Shown piece by piece: positions 1-8,592 of a stretch of 11,608 bases of DNA. The notes under the pieces are model-generated. The model had not been told where the DNA came from, did no database searches, and saw only the letters and a list, made by a program, of their open reading frames with translations. The first letter of the stretch is position 1. Each line of letters begins with the position of its first letter. This DNA comes from Acidobacteriaceae bacterium. GTDB taxonomy: Bacteria > Acidobacteriota > Terriglobia > Terriglobales > Acidobacteriaceae. Where the stretch lies: the NCBI GenBank assembly GCA_025462785.1, contig JAOAPG010000353.1:1-11608 (forward strand). The letters run 5' to 3'. A program made the position numbers and the translations under genes.

Positions 1-1677
1 CAGCCCACGATTAGAGTTCTCGGCGCGTTTACCAATGGGGGGAACTCCTTGGGGCTGAGTACCGATACTCAAAATCACTATGAACTGCAGAATTACACTT
101 CGCTCGTGCACGGAAACCATTACGTAAAGTTCGGCGGAAGGCTAAGAGCTCTCACGGAATCCAACTATACGAACGCGAACTTCAATGGGACATTCACGTT
201 TCCGTCGTTCGCCGCATATCAGGCACAAACACCTAGCCAGTTTGCTATCACCGCGGGCAAACCGCTTACAAACATTTCAGAAGTCGATGCTGGCCTCTAC
301 GCCGAGGATGATTGGAAGATTCGTCCCAACGTCACTCTTAGTTACGGTCTTCGGTTCGAAACGCAGAACGACATTCATGATCACGGCGATTTCGCTCCGC
401 GAGCGAGCCTCGCGTGGGGCATCGGCGGTGGAAAGAAGACTGTCCCGAAGACAGTTCTTCGTGCGGGCTACGGCATTTTCTATGACCGCTTCGTTTCGGA
501 GCTGGTGCTACAGGCGGAACAGTTGAATGGATTGAACCAGCAGCAGTACATCGTAACAAATCCTACCTTCTACCCTCAGATCCCGGCTGTGAGTTCTCTT
601 CCGAGCGCTTCTCCAACTATTTATCAGATTGCTTCCAACTTACGAGCGCCTTCCATAATGCAGGGTGCAGTCAGTGTAGAACGGCAGCTCACGAAAAGTT
701 CCACACTGGCCGTGACTTATCTCAATTCTTTGGGCGAGCATCAACTCTTCATTCGGAATAGCAATGCACCATTCACCCCGAGCGGCCCAAGACCAAACGG
801 AACCCTCGACAACATCTATCAATACGATTCGGAAGGGATCTTCCGGCAGAACCAATTGATTACAAACTTCCGCTGGAACATGGGACCGAAACTGTCGCTG
901 TTCGGATTTTACACGCTGAGTTATGCCAACAGCGATGTCCACGGAGCAGGCAGTAACCCAGGTTTCCTTTCGAGTCAGTACAATCCGATGACGGATTACG
1001 GTCCCGCATCGTTTGATGTGCGTCATCGCCTGTTCCTACTCGGCACAATCGCAATGCCTTATGGCGTCCGGCTTAGTCCGTTCGTGATTGTGCAATCGGG
1101 TCAGCCTTACGACATTACTGAGGGCGAAGACGTGAATGGCGATTCCATATTTAATGATCGACCGTACTTTGTCTCGGCAACGACGTGCTCCTCGCGAACG
1201 GTTCAAGGTGCGGATGTGTGCACTCCGCTGGCAACATTCAACACAGCACACACTGCAGGGCAGCCGATTCCGATCAATTCCGAACGGGGCCAAGGTCAAG
1301 TCGCCGTGAACCTGAGACTCAGCAAAACTATTGGCATAGGTAAAAAAACGGAAAGAAGCTCTGGCAGCGGAGGTGGCGGTGGAGGAAGAGGAGATTTTCC
1401 CGGAGGTGGTAAGGGTGGGCCTCCAGGCGGCGGACTAGGCGGCCGGGGACTTAGCGCTAGCGGCAGCAACCCGTTCGCCGGCGGCGGAACGAATCGGCAG
1501 TACAATCTGACCTTCAGCGTCTCGGCCCGCAATATTCTTAATCATGTAAACCTTGCCTCGCCAGTTGGCAATGTGGACTCGCCGTTTGCCGGCACCTCGA
1601 CAGCTCTGGCGAGCGGTCCATTCAATACTTCTTCAGCCAACCGCCGTATCGATTTGCAGGTGTTGTTCTCTTTTTAG
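1..1677 (+). CDS. Oar-like TonB-dependent receptor, C-terminal part (5' end outside window)
   Basis: The frame is open from the first base, so this is the 3' part (558 codons) of a larger gene; the TTG at 49 is only an internal codon. The sequence is a run of alternating amphipathic strands typical of an outer-membrane beta-barrel, with segments such as LYAEDDWKIRPNVTLSYGLR and LRAGYGIFYDR that are characteristic of the Oar-like/carboxypeptidase-regulatory TonB receptors abundant in Acidobacteriota. It ends in LQVLFSF, a terminal phenylalanine as expected for BamA-dependent insertion. Bases about 1351-1491 encode a glycine-rich insert (SGSGGGGGGRGDFPGGGKGG and on) that sits between two barrel strands and is probably a flexible loop. 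The role is inferred: energised uptake of a large substrate, possibly an oligosaccharide or peptide; the ligand cannot be told. It converges on the next gene and shares its terminator. Confidence 0.9.
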   Translation, partial: QPTIRVLGAFTNGGNSLGLSTDTQNHYELQNYTSLVHGNHYVKFGGRLRALTESNYTNANFNGTFTFPSFAAYQAQTPSQFAITAGKPLTNISEVDAGLYAEDDWKIRPNVTLSYGLRFETQNDIHDHGDFAPRASLAWGIGGGKKTVPKTVLRAGYGIFYDRFVSELVLQAEQLNGLNQQQYIVTNPTFYPQIPAVSSLPSASPTIYQIASNLRAPSIMQGAVSVERQLTKSSTLAVTYLNSLGEHQLFIRNSNAPFTPSGPRPNGTLDNIYQYDSEGIFRQNQLITNFRWNMGPKLSLFGFYTLSYANSDVHGAGSNPGFLSSQYNPMTDYGPASFDVRHRLFLLGTIAMPYGVRLSPFVIVQSGQPYDITEGEDVNGDSIFNDRPYFVSATTCSSRTVQGADVCTPLATFNTAHTAGQPIPINSERGQGQVAVNLRLSKTIGIGKKTERSSGSGGGGGGRGDFPGGGKGGPPGGGLGGRGLSASGSNPFAGGGTNRQYNLTFSVSARNILNHVNLASPVGNVDSPFAGTSTALASGPFNTSSANRRIDLQVLFSF

Positions 1678-1709
1678 TTCTCTTCGAGAAGCACATCGAG
1701 AAAAATAAA

Positions 1710-1736
1710 AAGGGACACCAAAACGCGGTGTCCCTT
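1710..1736. terminator. Bidirectional intrinsic terminator between convergent genes
   Basis: A perfect 10-bp stem (AAGGGACACC at 1710-1719, GGTGTCCCTT at 1727-1736) encloses a 7-nt loop AAAACGC. The plus-strand transcript continues into CATTTTTA. The minus-strand transcript continues into a T-rich tract, the complement of AAAAATAAAA at 1701-1710. It lies 32 bp after the receptor stop and 19 bp after the stop of the convergent minus-strand gene, so it can serve both. Confidence 0.9.
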
Positions 1737-1755
1737 CATTTTTACTAAACAAAAA

Positions 1756-2991
1756 CTACTGGCAGTTCACGCCTTCTACCGGAGATAGAGCGGTGAGCGT
1801 GTTCTGGTTCGGGTAGCTATAAGCTCCTCCGAGCGCACTCGACGGTGATTGTAATTCGAACCACTGCAGAAGCGCTTCGTTCTGCGGATGGTAGGTTCTT
1901 CCATTCATCGCGATTGGGTAAACACCCTGAGACAATCCTTCAATTACGTCGCCAACTTCCAAGTCGTCCTGGCAGTTTCCGTTAGGGGCCAACCACCATG
2001 GAGTGACATTGTGCAGGTTATCGCTGGCTACGAAAGGATCGTTATAAGTCTCGGCCACTTCGTGGCTGAGCGCAGTAATGTCTTCAAAGCCGCCGCCAAA
2101 AAGACCAGGGCTGATCCAACTGGAGTAATTCAACACGTACCGTCTTTCTCTATTCCCATTGCTCGCATCGCCCGGCTCAAAGTCATAGGAATGGTAGCCA
2201 AGCACACAGCACTCATTGGGGTCGCCGTTGAAGTATAGGTAGGTATTGGGAAAAAGGAATGTTGAAATATCCTTGGTGGTGATGTCGCCCGCGTTCTCTG
2301 CGGCGCCAACCGGGGTGGTTGTGTCCTTGGGGTCAGTCGGGAAAAGTAAATTGCCGAAGGTATTGATGTCGATCAGCACGAATTCGCAGCATGTTCCGTT
2401 CGACTTCAGGCGATAGTAATACGAGCCTGCGGGGACCGCCATCGTGCGTTCAGTTTTCAAACCTGGATTCAATAATGTATGCCAGTTCGGCTTCATGGTG
2501 CTGTAAAACTCGGCGCGCTGGATAGCATCACTGATCTGAGTTGGTACGTCGCTGCTGGTATAAGTTGAATTTTGGAATACCGGTGAATAGAGTGTGGGGA
2601 CTATGAACGGCTTAACACTGTAATGCAGCGCAACGTTACCATTGGAATCGAGCAAGTCTAGCGAAACCGGAACTACGGGAGCATTGACGTAAGTCGTGCC
2701 GCCATTTTCGGGCCGCTTTCCAACCATGTTGTAGTACCAGAAGTTCGTCTTTTTTCCGGTCGGTCCTACCCCTGGAGTTGTGTAGTGTCCATTAAAATTA
2801 ACGAGAGAATCGATGCCGAGAATTCCTGCAGCATTCTTGAGGTTAGAGTGACCACGAGGCGGAACCGTGATGAACTTCGGATGAGCACTCGACAGATCGC
2901 CGGATGCCTGGTTATTCTGCGCGAAACTAAGAGTTGCAGCTGACATTGCCAGCACAATCAGCAACGTCTTTAACGGCTTTCTGGTTGACAT
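1756..2991 (-). CDS. Secreted protein with HExxE...ExGD metal-site-like motif, EXORDIUM/PHI-1-like
   Basis: The start is placed at the ATG at 2991 (411 aa), not the upstream ATG at 3126, because GGGGGA lies 5 bp before it, a signal peptide begins there (MSTRKPLKTLLIVLAMSAAT, cleavage near SFA/Q at residue 24), and a promoter overlaps the longer reading. The mature protein has two Cys-Cys pairs (residues 201-202 and 261-262) plus single cysteines at 340 and 410. The most telling segment is LSHEVAETYNDPF (HEVAE at residues 310-314), followed about 30 residues later by DLEVGDVIEG (344-352). This order, SHExAE..xNP then ExGDxxEG, recalls plant phosphate-induced/EXORDIUM proteins and bacterial secreted relatives, where HExxE plus a distal acidic residue could bind a metal. 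The family link is from memory and the catalytic role is inference; no peptidase activity is shown. It stands alone, transcribed convergently with the receptor. Confidence 0.75.
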   Translation of the reverse strand: MSTRKPLKTLLIVLAMSAATLSFAQNNQASGDLSSAHPKFITVPPRGHSNLKNAAGILGIDSLVNFNGHYTTPGVGPTGKKTNFWYYNMVGKRPENGGTTYVNAPVVPVSLDLLDSNGNVALHYSVKPFIVPTLYSPVFQNSTYTSSDVPTQISDAIQRAEFYSTMKPNWHTLLNPGLKTERTMAVPAGSYYYRLKSNGTCCEFVLIDINTFGNLLFPTDPKDTTTPVGAAENAGDITTKDISTFLFPNTYLYFNGDPNECCVLGYHSYDFEPGDASNGNRERRYVLNYSSWISPGLFGGGFEDITALSHEVAETYNDPFVASDNLHNVTPWWLAPNGNCQDDLEVGDVIEGLSQGVYPIAMNGRTYHPQNEALLQWFELQSPSSALGGAYSYPNQNTLTALSPVEGVNCQ

Positions 2992-3310
2992 TTGAATTCC
3001 CCCACATAACCTGAGACTTGAAGTAGAACGAGCTCTAACAAAATACGCCAACAGGGTCCCCTTGTAAACGGATTCAGGTGCTTTCCTGCATTTTTTACAA
3101 TAGTGCATTAGGTTTCCTATGTGCAAACATTTACAGCTCGAACATCGGTCTAATCAGCCTCCGTCGACCCGGATTAGATGCAGTCAGGTTGCTTGGCCAT
3201 TAAAAAATGTCATGAAGACATTAAAACCAAGTTACGTTTAAAACATTTCTCGGTGAATTTGATCGGCTTTTAACTCTCGGTATCGCACCATTTATCCGTC
3301 ACAGTTTCTG
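2992..3310. other. Intergenic region with small inverted repeats
   Basis: No gene is seen here beyond the promoter at 3040-3068. It holds two inverted repeats: TCTAATC (3149-3155) with GATTAGA (3172-3178), 16 nt apart, and AATGTC (3206-3211) with GACATT (3217-3222), 5 nt apart. The stretch 3200-3250 is AT-rich compared with its surroundings. The repeats lie 80 bp or more upstream of the predicted promoter and could be regulator sites, but nothing proves it. Confidence 0.4.
3040..3068 (-). promoter_or_regulatory. Predicted sigma-70-type promoter of the HExxE secreted protein gene
   Basis: Read on the minus strand, a -35 box TTTACA (3063-3068, 5/6 to consensus) and a -10 box TATTTT (3040-3045, 4/6) are 17 bp apart. 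Transcription would begin near 3033, about 40 nt before the ATG at 2991. This supports the shorter start because the longer reading frame would run through the promoter. Confidence 0.5.
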
Positions 3311-3758
3311 TCATCGGGTAGCAAGCTGCAGCGGATCCTGACAGCAGAACGTCCAGACCTGATAGAAATTTGCGACAAGTACACGCTGAATTACCTTGGT
3401 GCGATTCTCCGTTTGCGAATGCTGTCCGGTGTAGACTTCCGGCCCGTGGTGGTAGGACAAAGCTGCGAACGCATGGATGATAATTTTCGCAGTTATATGG
3501 GATCGCTTCCCTTTCTATCGCAAATTCTGCTCCGTCTACATGCGTTGGCTATATTTCCCTTTTTTCGATCACCACATCGCAAACTCTGAATACACGGCCG
3601 CCGAACTGCAAGCGGCATCACAGGATCACTTAGTGCCCAGAGGGACGTGGATTCGCTGCATGGGTATCGACTTCAATCATCTCTCACCCAATCGCAAATC
3701 TCGTTCGAAGTCTCCCAGGCGGCCCAGAAAATATTTGCGATGGGAACTCGCTTCTTAA
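3311..3758 (+). pseudogene. Frameshifted remnant of a family-4 glycosyltransferase (N-terminal part)
   Basis: Translation of frame 2 from about 3311 gives SSGSKLQRILTAERPDLIEI, then CDKYTLNYLGAILR and VVVGQSCERMDDNFRSYMGS. From about 3520 the similarity continues in frame 3 with YMRWLYFPFFDHHIANSEYT and GTWIRCMGIDFNHLSP. Together these form the N-terminal (acceptor-side) Rossmann half of a GT4-type glycosyltransferase, where PDLIE.CDKY and HIANSEYTA.EL are familiar segments. The reading frame changes around 3505-3520, no plausible start precedes the homologous part, and the frame stops at 3756-3758 before the donor-binding C-terminal domain (ExxxxxxxE region). So it is truncated at both ends and frameshifted. 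In life it would have transferred a sugar in cell-surface polysaccharide synthesis; now it is presumably inactive. GT4 assignment is by pattern recognition, not search. Confidence 0.75.
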
Positions 3759-3849
3759 GACCTAATCATAGCCGAGATCTCGTTCAAACGAGCGCCGACC
3801 AACTCAATCCATAATCTCGCCGCTAACTCATCCTCCTTGAGAAGCTAGG

Positions 3850-4500
3850 TTAGCCAGCCAGAGATTCAATCGCCTGCACTGCATCCGCTGAGAGCTCCAA
3901 GTTTGCGCTCGCCAGGTCTTCTTTCATATGTTCAGCATTCGAGGTACCGGTGAGTGGCAGCATCCCGACTGCGCGTGCGAAAGCAAAAACAACTCGAGCC
4001 GGAGTGGCATTTAGTTGTGCAGCGAAATCAGTTCAGTGGATGCTGCAGAACCTCGACATTCGCGGTGAGAAGTGAGAAGCCCTGATAAGTAATCTCTCGC
4101 TCTTTGCAGAACAACCGCATATCGCGGTCCCAGCCGAGGCGGGCGTAACAGCGGTTTTGCACGAATGCAGGAGATTCGTCGTGAGCGGACGCCATCTGCT
4201 TGAGATGTCGGAGAGAAACATTGCTCACTCCAAGCAGGCGCGTGCGTCCGGCATCGCGCTCCTTGATCATCGCCTCCCAGACCTCAGCGTCCGCGTCGGT
4301 CCAGTCGTAACCGGATGACGGCCCGTGCAGCACATAGCTGTCGAGATAATAAGTGCCAGCCGCCGCTGGTTAGCAGTGTCGATACCTCGACACCCCATTC
4401 TAAGCGCAAGATCGGTGAGAGCGGGAGTGCGCTCTTCCTTCCAAGCAGTGCCGTAAAGAAAGTCAGGAACGGTAAGAGTTGTTTGCTTGCCATCAGTCAT
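3850..4500 (-). pseudogene. Aldo/keto reductase pseudogene with internal deletion and frameshift
   Basis: On the minus strand the start at 4500 gives MTDGKQTTLTVPDFLYGTAW and then GCRGIDTANQRR. The next intact segment, in another frame, is YYLDSYVLHGPSSGYDWTDA followed by GRTRLLGVSNVSLRHLKQM, FVQNRCYARLGWDRDMRLF and YQGFSLLTANVEVLQHPL, ending at a stop at 4028. The C-terminus resumes in a third frame (TPARVVFAFARAVGMLPLTG, then LELSADAVQAIESLAG) and stops at 3850-3852. The order matches a small bacterial aldo/keto reductase. Compared with family members, roughly 75-80 residues are missing at the junction near 4350-4362, which would hold the catalytic Tyr and Lys; the Asp (GIDTAN) and His (VLHGPS) of the tetrad remain. 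A second lesion lies near 4020-4030. The enzyme, a NADPH-dependent carbonyl reductase, must be inactive. It is adjacent to the glycosyltransferase remnant, in opposite orientation. Confidence 0.85.
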
Positions 4501-4557
4501 TTTGCCATGATCTCGTGCCGCATATGTGCATTGGTTTGCGCATAATTCACCTTATGC

Positions 4558-4587
4558 TTGACAACAAATCCCTTCTGCCTCGAATAT
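4558..4587 (+). promoter_or_regulatory. Possible promoter of the intact TonB-dependent receptor
   Basis: A consensus -35 box TTGACA (4558-4563) is followed after 18 bp by GAATAT (4582-4587, 3/6 to TATAAT); TATGTT at 4585-4590 is a better -10 but too far at 21 bp. If used, transcription would leave a leader of about 100 nt carrying the stem-loop at 4601-4640. The perfect -35 is the only strong part. Confidence 0.3.
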
Positions 4588-4600
4588 GTTGCGACTCAAG

Positions 4601-4640
4601 CCAACACGCCTTTTTGTTTTTGAACAAGGAAACGTGTTGG
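4601..4640 (+). other. Stem-loop in the 5' leader of the TonB receptor gene
   Basis: CCAACACG (4601-4608) pairs perfectly with CGTGTTGG (4633-4640). The helix can continue inward through CCTT (4609-4612) and AAGG (4626-4629) past an AAA bulge (4630-4632), leaving a 13-nt loop that is mostly T. It ends 53 bp before the start codon and has no following U-run, so it is not a standard terminator. It could influence mRNA stability or translation, or be a binding site. Confidence 0.4.
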
Positions 4641-4693
4641 TTGTCTGTTCTGTTTGGGGCAAGCGGCAGGCAGTCGCACTTCAAAGGGGGAAC

Positions 4694-7600
4694 ATGACCA
4701 AGCCCTGTAATTTTGTTGTTAAGTTTTTCTATGGAGCACTCTTTCTCGCAATTTCGATAGCAGCGTTCGGACAAGCCAGCACCTCTTTGCGCGGGACTAT
4801 CAAAGATGCGTCGGGCGCGCTCGTTACCGATGCTGCAGTGACTCTCCTCAATCCTTCCACGCAGTTCGAGCGTACGACGACAACTGGCAGCACAGGCGAA
4901 TACCAGTTCCTGCAGGTCCCTCCTGGTACGTACACATTGCGTGCCAGCCGTGACGGCTTTCGCCAATCCGAACAGAAGGATCTGCAACTACTCGTCAATC
5001 TGCCAGCCACGGCGAATCTGATTCTGCAGGTCGGTTCGCGCACTGAATCTGTGGAAGTAAGCAGCGAGGGTCAAGCCATCAATCTTGTCGACGCCACCCT
5101 CGGGATCGCATTTGGTGAAACGCAGGTCAAGCAGCTGCCCCTCGAGGCTCGCAACGTACCAGACCTTCTCAGTCTCCAGGCTGGCGTCGTCTATACTGGA
5201 AATCGCCCGGATATAAATAGAGACAACGACACCCGAAGCGGGGCTGTGAATGGCGCACGCAGCGATCAAAGCAACATCACCCTTGACGGTGTGGATGTAA
5301 ACGATCAAGGCAACGGCTATGCCTTCTCTTCGGTGCTGCCTGTGACCCTCGACTCAGTGCAGGAATTTCGCGTCACCACAAGCAATTACAATGCAGACTC
5401 AGGAAGGTCCTCTGGGGCGCAGGTATCGCTCGTAACCAAAAGCGGCACCAACCAGTTCCACGGATCTCTATACGAATATCACCGGAACACCATCACAAGC
5501 GCGAACGATTGGTTCATCAAGCAGTCGGAGGCCGCGAATGGGCTCCCAAACACTCCGCCAAAACTGATCCGCAACATTTTTGGTGGCTCCATTGGCGGAC
5601 CGCTCATCAAAAACCGTCTTTTTTTCTTTGCCAACTATGAAGCCACAAGGCAGCGCGAAGAGAACAGCGTTTTGCGTGTTGTTCCATCAATGCAATTGCG
5701 TGCTGGCGTTCTGCAATATCCTGATGTGAATGGCGGCGTTACCACATTAAGCGCAACAGACATCACCAATCTCGATCCACTTCACCTAGGGGCGAACTCG
5801 GCTGTCCTGCAATACTTTCAGAGTTTCCCTACTCCCAATGACACATCAGTTGGGGACGGTCTTAACTTTGTCGGTTACAGATTTAAGGGGCCGATAAGTT
5901 CCAATAAAAATGACTACATCGGTCGGGTCGATTACAAGATCACAGCTAACGGTGATCACAGCCTGTTCTGGCGGGGTGCGGTCAACAACTCAAACAATTC
6001 CGACGTTCCTTACTTGCCTGGTGGCGTTCCTAGCCGCACTCTGGTCGACTTCAGTAAGGGCTTTGTGTTGGGTTATACCGCCTCGCTACGTCCGACGCTC
6101 GTGAACAACTTCCGTTGGGGCTTCACCCGGCAGAGCTTCGGAATCGTAGGGAACAGCAGCCAGCCTTGGATCATTTTCCGCGGATTGAATGATAACGCGC
6201 AGAATTCTACGCAAGCTTTCACCCGCACCCGTGACTTCCAGATGCCAGTGCATAATTTTGTTGACGATCTCGCCTGGGTAAAAGGCCGTCACAGCATGAC
6301 ATTCGGTACGAACGTCTCTTTTCTACGAAATCCTCGCACGAGCTACCTCGGTTCATTCAGCGACGGAGTTGCGAACGCCGCATGGTTCAACACCGGTGGG
6401 TTTGCCAACAAAGCCAGCGCTCTCGACCCCACAGCCGGAGGATTTCCAGAAGTCGATCCGAATTTCAACAACTCTTATGATTTCCCCATGGTCGCTTTAC
6501 TTGGAATGGTTAGCGAAGTGGATGCGACTTACAACTACAACAAGGATGGAACTCAGCGGCCGCAAGGTGCTCCTGTACAGCGTCACTTCGCCATGGATTC
6601 GTATGAGTTCTATGGTCAGGATGCGTTCCGCCTTAAGCCGAACGTCACGGTGACATTCGGTTTGCGTTGGAGCATATTCTCTCCGCCTTGGGAGACAACC
6701 GGCCTCCAAGTCGCCCCGAACGTCAGCTTGGGCAACTTGGTCTCTCAACGTACGGCCGACATGCTCGCAGGCACGCCCTCAAACCAAGATCCTTTGATCC
6801 AGTTTAATTTGGCTGGTCCTGCCAATGGCAAACGCGGTTATTACAACTGGCAGACCAAGAATTTCGCGCCTCGTCTTGCGATTGCCTATGCCCCCCGCCC
6901 GCAATCGAACTGGCTGAAGAAACTGGTCGGCTCCGGCGACCAAACTTCAATTCGCGCCGGATTCGGTATTGTTTACGACCATATCGGCATGGGATTGCTC
7001 AACACGTTTGATCAGAACGGCTCTTTTGGTCTGGCGACTGGACTCAGCAACCCTGCTGGCATTCAGACCGTGACCGGAACTGCTCGTCTGACGGATATTC
7101 ACAACATTCCCACGACTAACAAGGATGGGAAAACAATCTTTTTCCCAGCGCCTCCAGGGACATTTCCTCAAACGCCCCCAGCAACCGCCGACACGGGTGG
7201 CTTTGCAATCGCATGGGGCCTTGATGACACTATCCGTGCGCCTTATTCGTATACGTTTGATGTTTCGGTTGGAAGAGAACTGCCGAAAAAGTTCTCGATT
7301 GAGGCATCCTATGTAGGACGTCTTGCCCGGCATCTGCTGTCCCAACGTGATCTTATGATGCCGCTTGACCTCGTCGATCAAAAATCAAAAATCGATTATT
7401 TTGCAGCCGCACGGCAACTTTCAAAGTTGTATGGAAGCAACGCGCCGATTGACTCCGTCACTTCCGCGAACCTGGGGAAAACCGCCGCCTACTGGCAGAA
7501 CATGATGCAACCGCTGGTCCCTGGCGGCTCCTACGCCTTAAGCTCCTCCCTTGGTTGCCCCGGAACCGCGAGCACCGATGTGGTTCAAGTCGTATACAAC

Positions 7601-8530
7601 ATGTACAACTGTTTTGCTGGGAACGACACATCCTCGCTCAGCAACATCGATGTTTTCAATGGCATCGTGGATGCCAACAGCGGAAATCCTTATACCTTCA
7701 AAGGTGGGCCCAGTTCATTTTTCAACCGCCAGTACTCCTCGCTATATGCCTGGAGCACCATGGGAAACTCGAACTACAACGCTCTCGAAGTAAGTCTTCG
7801 GAAGCAAATGGGAGCAGGCGTGCAGTTTGATCTGAATTACACCTACTCCAAATCAATTGACATTTCCTCCGACGCAGAGCGCATCGCGCCTTACAAGGGC
7901 TTCGGTGGACAAGTCATCAACACGTGGTCACCGAATCAACTTCGCGCTGTGTCCGATTACGACTTGCCGCACCAGATCAACGCAAACTGGATTGTTGAGC
8001 TTCCTTTCGGTAAAGGTAGAAGGTATGCGAATGCCTCGGGGCTGGAGAATGCAGTTATCGGCGGATGGCAGCTCACCGGCCTCGCGCGTTGGACATCCGG
8101 CTTTCCGGTCACAGTAGACAACGGCTACTTCTTCCCCACAAATTGGGAACTGGAAGGAAACGCCATTCAGACCGCCCCAGTTCACATGGGCGTTAGTCGC
8201 TCCGGTGGAAACGTCAACATGTTTACCAACGGCACCGCCGCGCAAACATCATTCCGCTACGGCATGCCGGGCGAAAGCGGATCACGAAATACGTTTCGAG
8301 GACAAGGCTTCGCAGGTCTGGACATGAGTCTTGGAAAACGTTGGCAGATGCCTTATGCGGAATCTCACAGCGTGCAGTTCCGCTGGGAGGTCTTCAACGT
8401 AACCAACTTGCATCGGTTTGATGCCCAACAAAATCGGCCAGAACTCGATATAGGCTCAACCTTCGGCAACTACATCGGCCTATTAACCCAGCCGCGGATT
8501 ATGCAATTTGCCCTTCGCTACGAGTTCTAG
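4694..8530 (+). CDS. Oar-like TonB-dependent receptor with carboxypeptidase-regulatory domain, intact
   Basis: The ATG at 4694 (1278 aa) is chosen over earlier in-frame codons because AAAGGGGG ends 3 bp before it and a signal peptide follows (hydrophobic FFYGALFLAISIAAF, cleavage near AFG/QA at residue 27). Residues about 31-112 are a carboxypeptidase regulatory-like beta-sandwich (GTIKDASGALVTDAAVTLLN, then GEYQFLQVPPGTYTLRA). Residues about 140-250 are the plug (LPLEARNVPDLLSLQAGV, SNITLDGVDVND). The Oar signature VTKSGTNQFHGSLYEYHRN lies at 247-265. The rest is a large barrel ending in MQFALRYEF with a C-terminal Phe. No clear TonB box or SusD partner is visible, so the transported substrate is unknown; uptake of oligosaccharides or peptides is the usual guess. 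Length is normal for the group. It appears monocistronic, followed by an inverted repeat at 8553-8592 and then the Spy-like gene 266 bp downstream. Confidence 0.95.
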   Translation: MTKPCNFVVKFFYGALFLAISIAAFGQASTSLRGTIKDASGALVTDAAVTLLNPSTQFERTTTTGSTGEYQFLQVPPGTYTLRASRDGFRQSEQKDLQLLVNLPATANLILQVGSRTESVEVSSEGQAINLVDATLGIAFGETQVKQLPLEARNVPDLLSLQAGVVYTGNRPDINRDNDTRSGAVNGARSDQSNITLDGVDVNDQGNGYAFSSVLPVTLDSVQEFRVTTSNYNADSGRSSGAQVSLVTKSGTNQFHGSLYEYHRNTITSANDWFIKQSEAANGLPNTPPKLIRNIFGGSIGGPLIKNRLFFFANYEATRQREENSVLRVVPSMQLRAGVLQYPDVNGGVTTLSATDITNLDPLHLGANSAVLQYFQSFPTPNDTSVGDGLNFVGYRFKGPISSNKNDYIGRVDYKITANGDHSLFWRGAVNNSNNSDVPYLPGGVPSRTLVDFSKGFVLGYTASLRPTLVNNFRWGFTRQSFGIVGNSSQPWIIFRGLNDNAQNSTQAFTRTRDFQMPVHNFVDDLAWVKGRHSMTFGTNVSFLRNPRTSYLGSFSDGVANAAWFNTGGFANKASALDPTAGGFPEVDPNFNNSYDFPMVALLGMVSEVDATYNYNKDGTQRPQGAPVQRHFAMDSYEFYGQDAFRLKPNVTVTFGLRWSIFSPPWETTGLQVAPNVSLGNLVSQRTADMLAGTPSNQDPLIQFNLAGPANGKRGYYNWQTKNFAPRLAIAYAPRPQSNWLKKLVGSGDQTSIRAGFGIVYDHIGMGLLNTFDQNGSFGLATGLSNPAGIQTVTGTARLTDIHNIPTTNKDGKTIFFPAPPGTFPQTPPATADTGGFAIAWGLDDTIRAPYSYTFDVSVGRELPKKFSIEASYVGRLARHLLSQRDLMMPLDLVDQKSKIDYFAAARQLSKLYGSNAPIDSVTSANLGKTAAYWQNMMQPLVPGGSYALSSSLGCPGTASTDVVQVVYNMYNCFAGNDTSSLSNIDVFNGIVDANSGNPYTFKGGPSSFFNRQYSSLYAWSTMGNSNYNALEVSLRKQMGAGVQFDLNYTYSKSIDISSDAERIAPYKGFGGQVINTWSPNQLRAVSDYDLPHQINANWIVELPFGKGRRYANASGLENAVIGGWQLTGLARWTSGFPVTVDNGYFFPTNWELEGNAIQTAPVHMGVSRSGGNVNMFTNGTAAQTSFRYGMPGESGSRNTFRGQGFAGLDMSLGKRWQMPYAESHSVQFRWEVFNVTNLHRFDAQQNRPELDIGSTFGNYIGLLTQPRIMQFALRYEF

Positions 8531-8552
8531 ACAAGAATTCTCTTGTGATTTT

Positions 8553-8592
8553 CGGAAGGATCTTCACTGTTTCCGAACGTGAAGATCCTCCG
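8553..8592 (+). terminator. Strong hairpin after the TonB receptor, possible terminator without U-tract
   Basis: GGATCTTCAC (8558-8567) pairs perfectly with GTGAAGATCC (8579-8588) around an 11-nt loop. A8557-T8589 and CGG/CCG (8553-8555, 8590-8592) lengthen the stem past one bulged A. It begins 22 bp after the receptor stop. The following bases (GAACGCCTCC) are not T-rich, so classical intrinsic termination is doubtful; a 3'-end stabilising structure is an alternative. Confidence 0.45.

Noticed and set aside
1296..1532. Proline-rich minus-strand frame
   Set aside because: It is the complement of the glycine-rich receptor insert and has no independent support.
2992..3126. N-terminal extension of the HExxE protein to an ATG at 3126
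   Set aside because: The extension covers a promoter-like sequence and puts 45 residues ahead of a good signal peptide; the ATG at 2991 has a clear GGGGGA ribosome site.
3477..3758. Independent 93-aa gene
   Set aside because: Its first residues are out-of-frame sequence and the rest continues the glycosyltransferase from the neighbouring frame, so it is part of one pseudogene.
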